From: Clostridiales bacterium
GTDB taxonomy: Bacteria > Bacillota > Clostridia > Tissierellales > Dethiosulfatibacteraceae
Direction of reading: 5' to 3'
Assembly (NCBI GenBank): GCA_003446975.1
Contig: DMAP01000246.1
Location: 1 to 5,416, forward strand
Length of the DNA: 5,416 nt
This document shows, in pieces, positions 5,234 to 5,416 of the stretch (position 1 is its first letter; each line of letters begins with the position of its first letter). Made by a program: the position numbers and the translations under genes. The notes below the pieces were generated by a model. It was not told the DNA's origin and did no database searches. It saw only the letters and a program-made list of their open reading frames with translations.

Positions 5234-5416
5234 TCAACTCCTTAATATTTTTATTCCATCATTGTCTATGGTCAGTTTTCGGATGATCCATTTATGGTTC
5301 AATTTGCTCAGCACCTGAGACAATCTGGACGCCATCCCCTCTTGGTCCGACAGGCACATGATGGTGGGTCCTGCGCCGCTGAGATACACCGCATGACAAT
5401 CATTTGCATGGCAGGC
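5234..5416 (-). CDS. thrB: Homoserine kinase, C-terminal 60 residues (5' part outside window)
   Basis: ATP-dependent phosphorylation of L-homoserine to O-phosphohomoserine, the step before threonine synthase. Only the last 60 residues are in view, ending at TGA 5234-5236. The diagnostic piece is VYLSGAGPTIMCLSD near the start of the fragment, the third conserved GHMP-kinase motif (SGAGPT), preceded by a short H/C/A-rich stretch. The end (KLTIDNDGIKIL) matches the usual homoserine kinase finish with a D-x-x-G turn. The Leu-Ser-Gly-Ala-Gly-Pro-Thr motif also occurs in related GHMP kinases. The homoserine kinase call rests on motif plus tail plus the adjacent ACT gene, an arrangement common in Clostridia. 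hom and thrC would be expected nearby but are not in the window. Confidence 0.82.
   Translation of the reverse strand, partial: ACHANDCHAVYLSGAGPTIMCLSDQEGMASRLSQVLSKLNHKWIIRKLTIDNDGIKILRS
5238..5243 (-). promoter_or_regulatory. Ribosome binding site of the ACT-domain gene, inside the thrB end
   Basis: AAGGAG lies 8 bases before ATG 5229 and overlaps the last codons of thrB, indicating a tightly packed, probably translationally coupled pair. Confidence 0.8.

Noticed and set aside
4999..5286. Plus-strand ORF of 95 codons opposite the ACT-domain gene
   Set aside because: It covers a clear ACT-domain gene with its own ribosome binding site on the other strand, and runs into the thrB end.

Overview
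This window looks like a chromosomal segment of a low-to-moderate GC Firmicute, most likely a clostridial anaerobe. The evidence is a LuxS enzyme, a homoserine kinase followed by an ACT-domain protein of the UPF0735/PheB type, strong AGGAG-type ribosome binding sites, sigma-A-like promoters and a U-tract terminator. The species cannot be named from this alone.

Left half (1-2774, minus strand): one uninterrupted reading frame encodes the first 924 residues of a compact Cas9 closely resembling Staphylococcus aureus Cas9. All RuvC and HNH catalytic residues are in place. The gene runs off the left edge, so most of the PAM-interacting C-terminus, and any cas1, cas2, csn2, tracrRNA or repeat array beyond it, cannot be seen. 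This stretch is clearly AT-richer than the rest of the window.

Middle (2775-4047): about 50 bases upstream of cas9 on the same strand is a 46-codon ORF for a small basic single-span membrane protein with a good Shine-Dalgarno sequence. A candidate promoter and two inverted repeats precede it. Next comes a complete 320-residue WYL-domain transcriptional regulator, also on the minus strand. WYL regulator, small membrane protein and cas9 therefore form a collinear series. Whether they are one functional unit, or a mobile CRISPR-Cas locus beside an older chromosomal pair, is open.

Right half (4048-5416): a short divergent region carries good promoters for the WYL gene (leftward) and for luxS (rightward, 4241-4720). 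luxS ends at a strong hairpin-plus-U-tract terminator that can also serve the convergent minus-strand operon. That operon is thrB (homoserine kinase, only the last 60 residues in view) followed 4 bases later by the ACT-domain protein gene. These are core amino-acid and activated-methyl-cycle functions and look like ordinary host chromosome.

The most interesting part is the compact Cas9 with its upstream WYL regulator and small membrane protein. No tracrRNA, CRISPR repeat or other cas gene is recognisable in the window.
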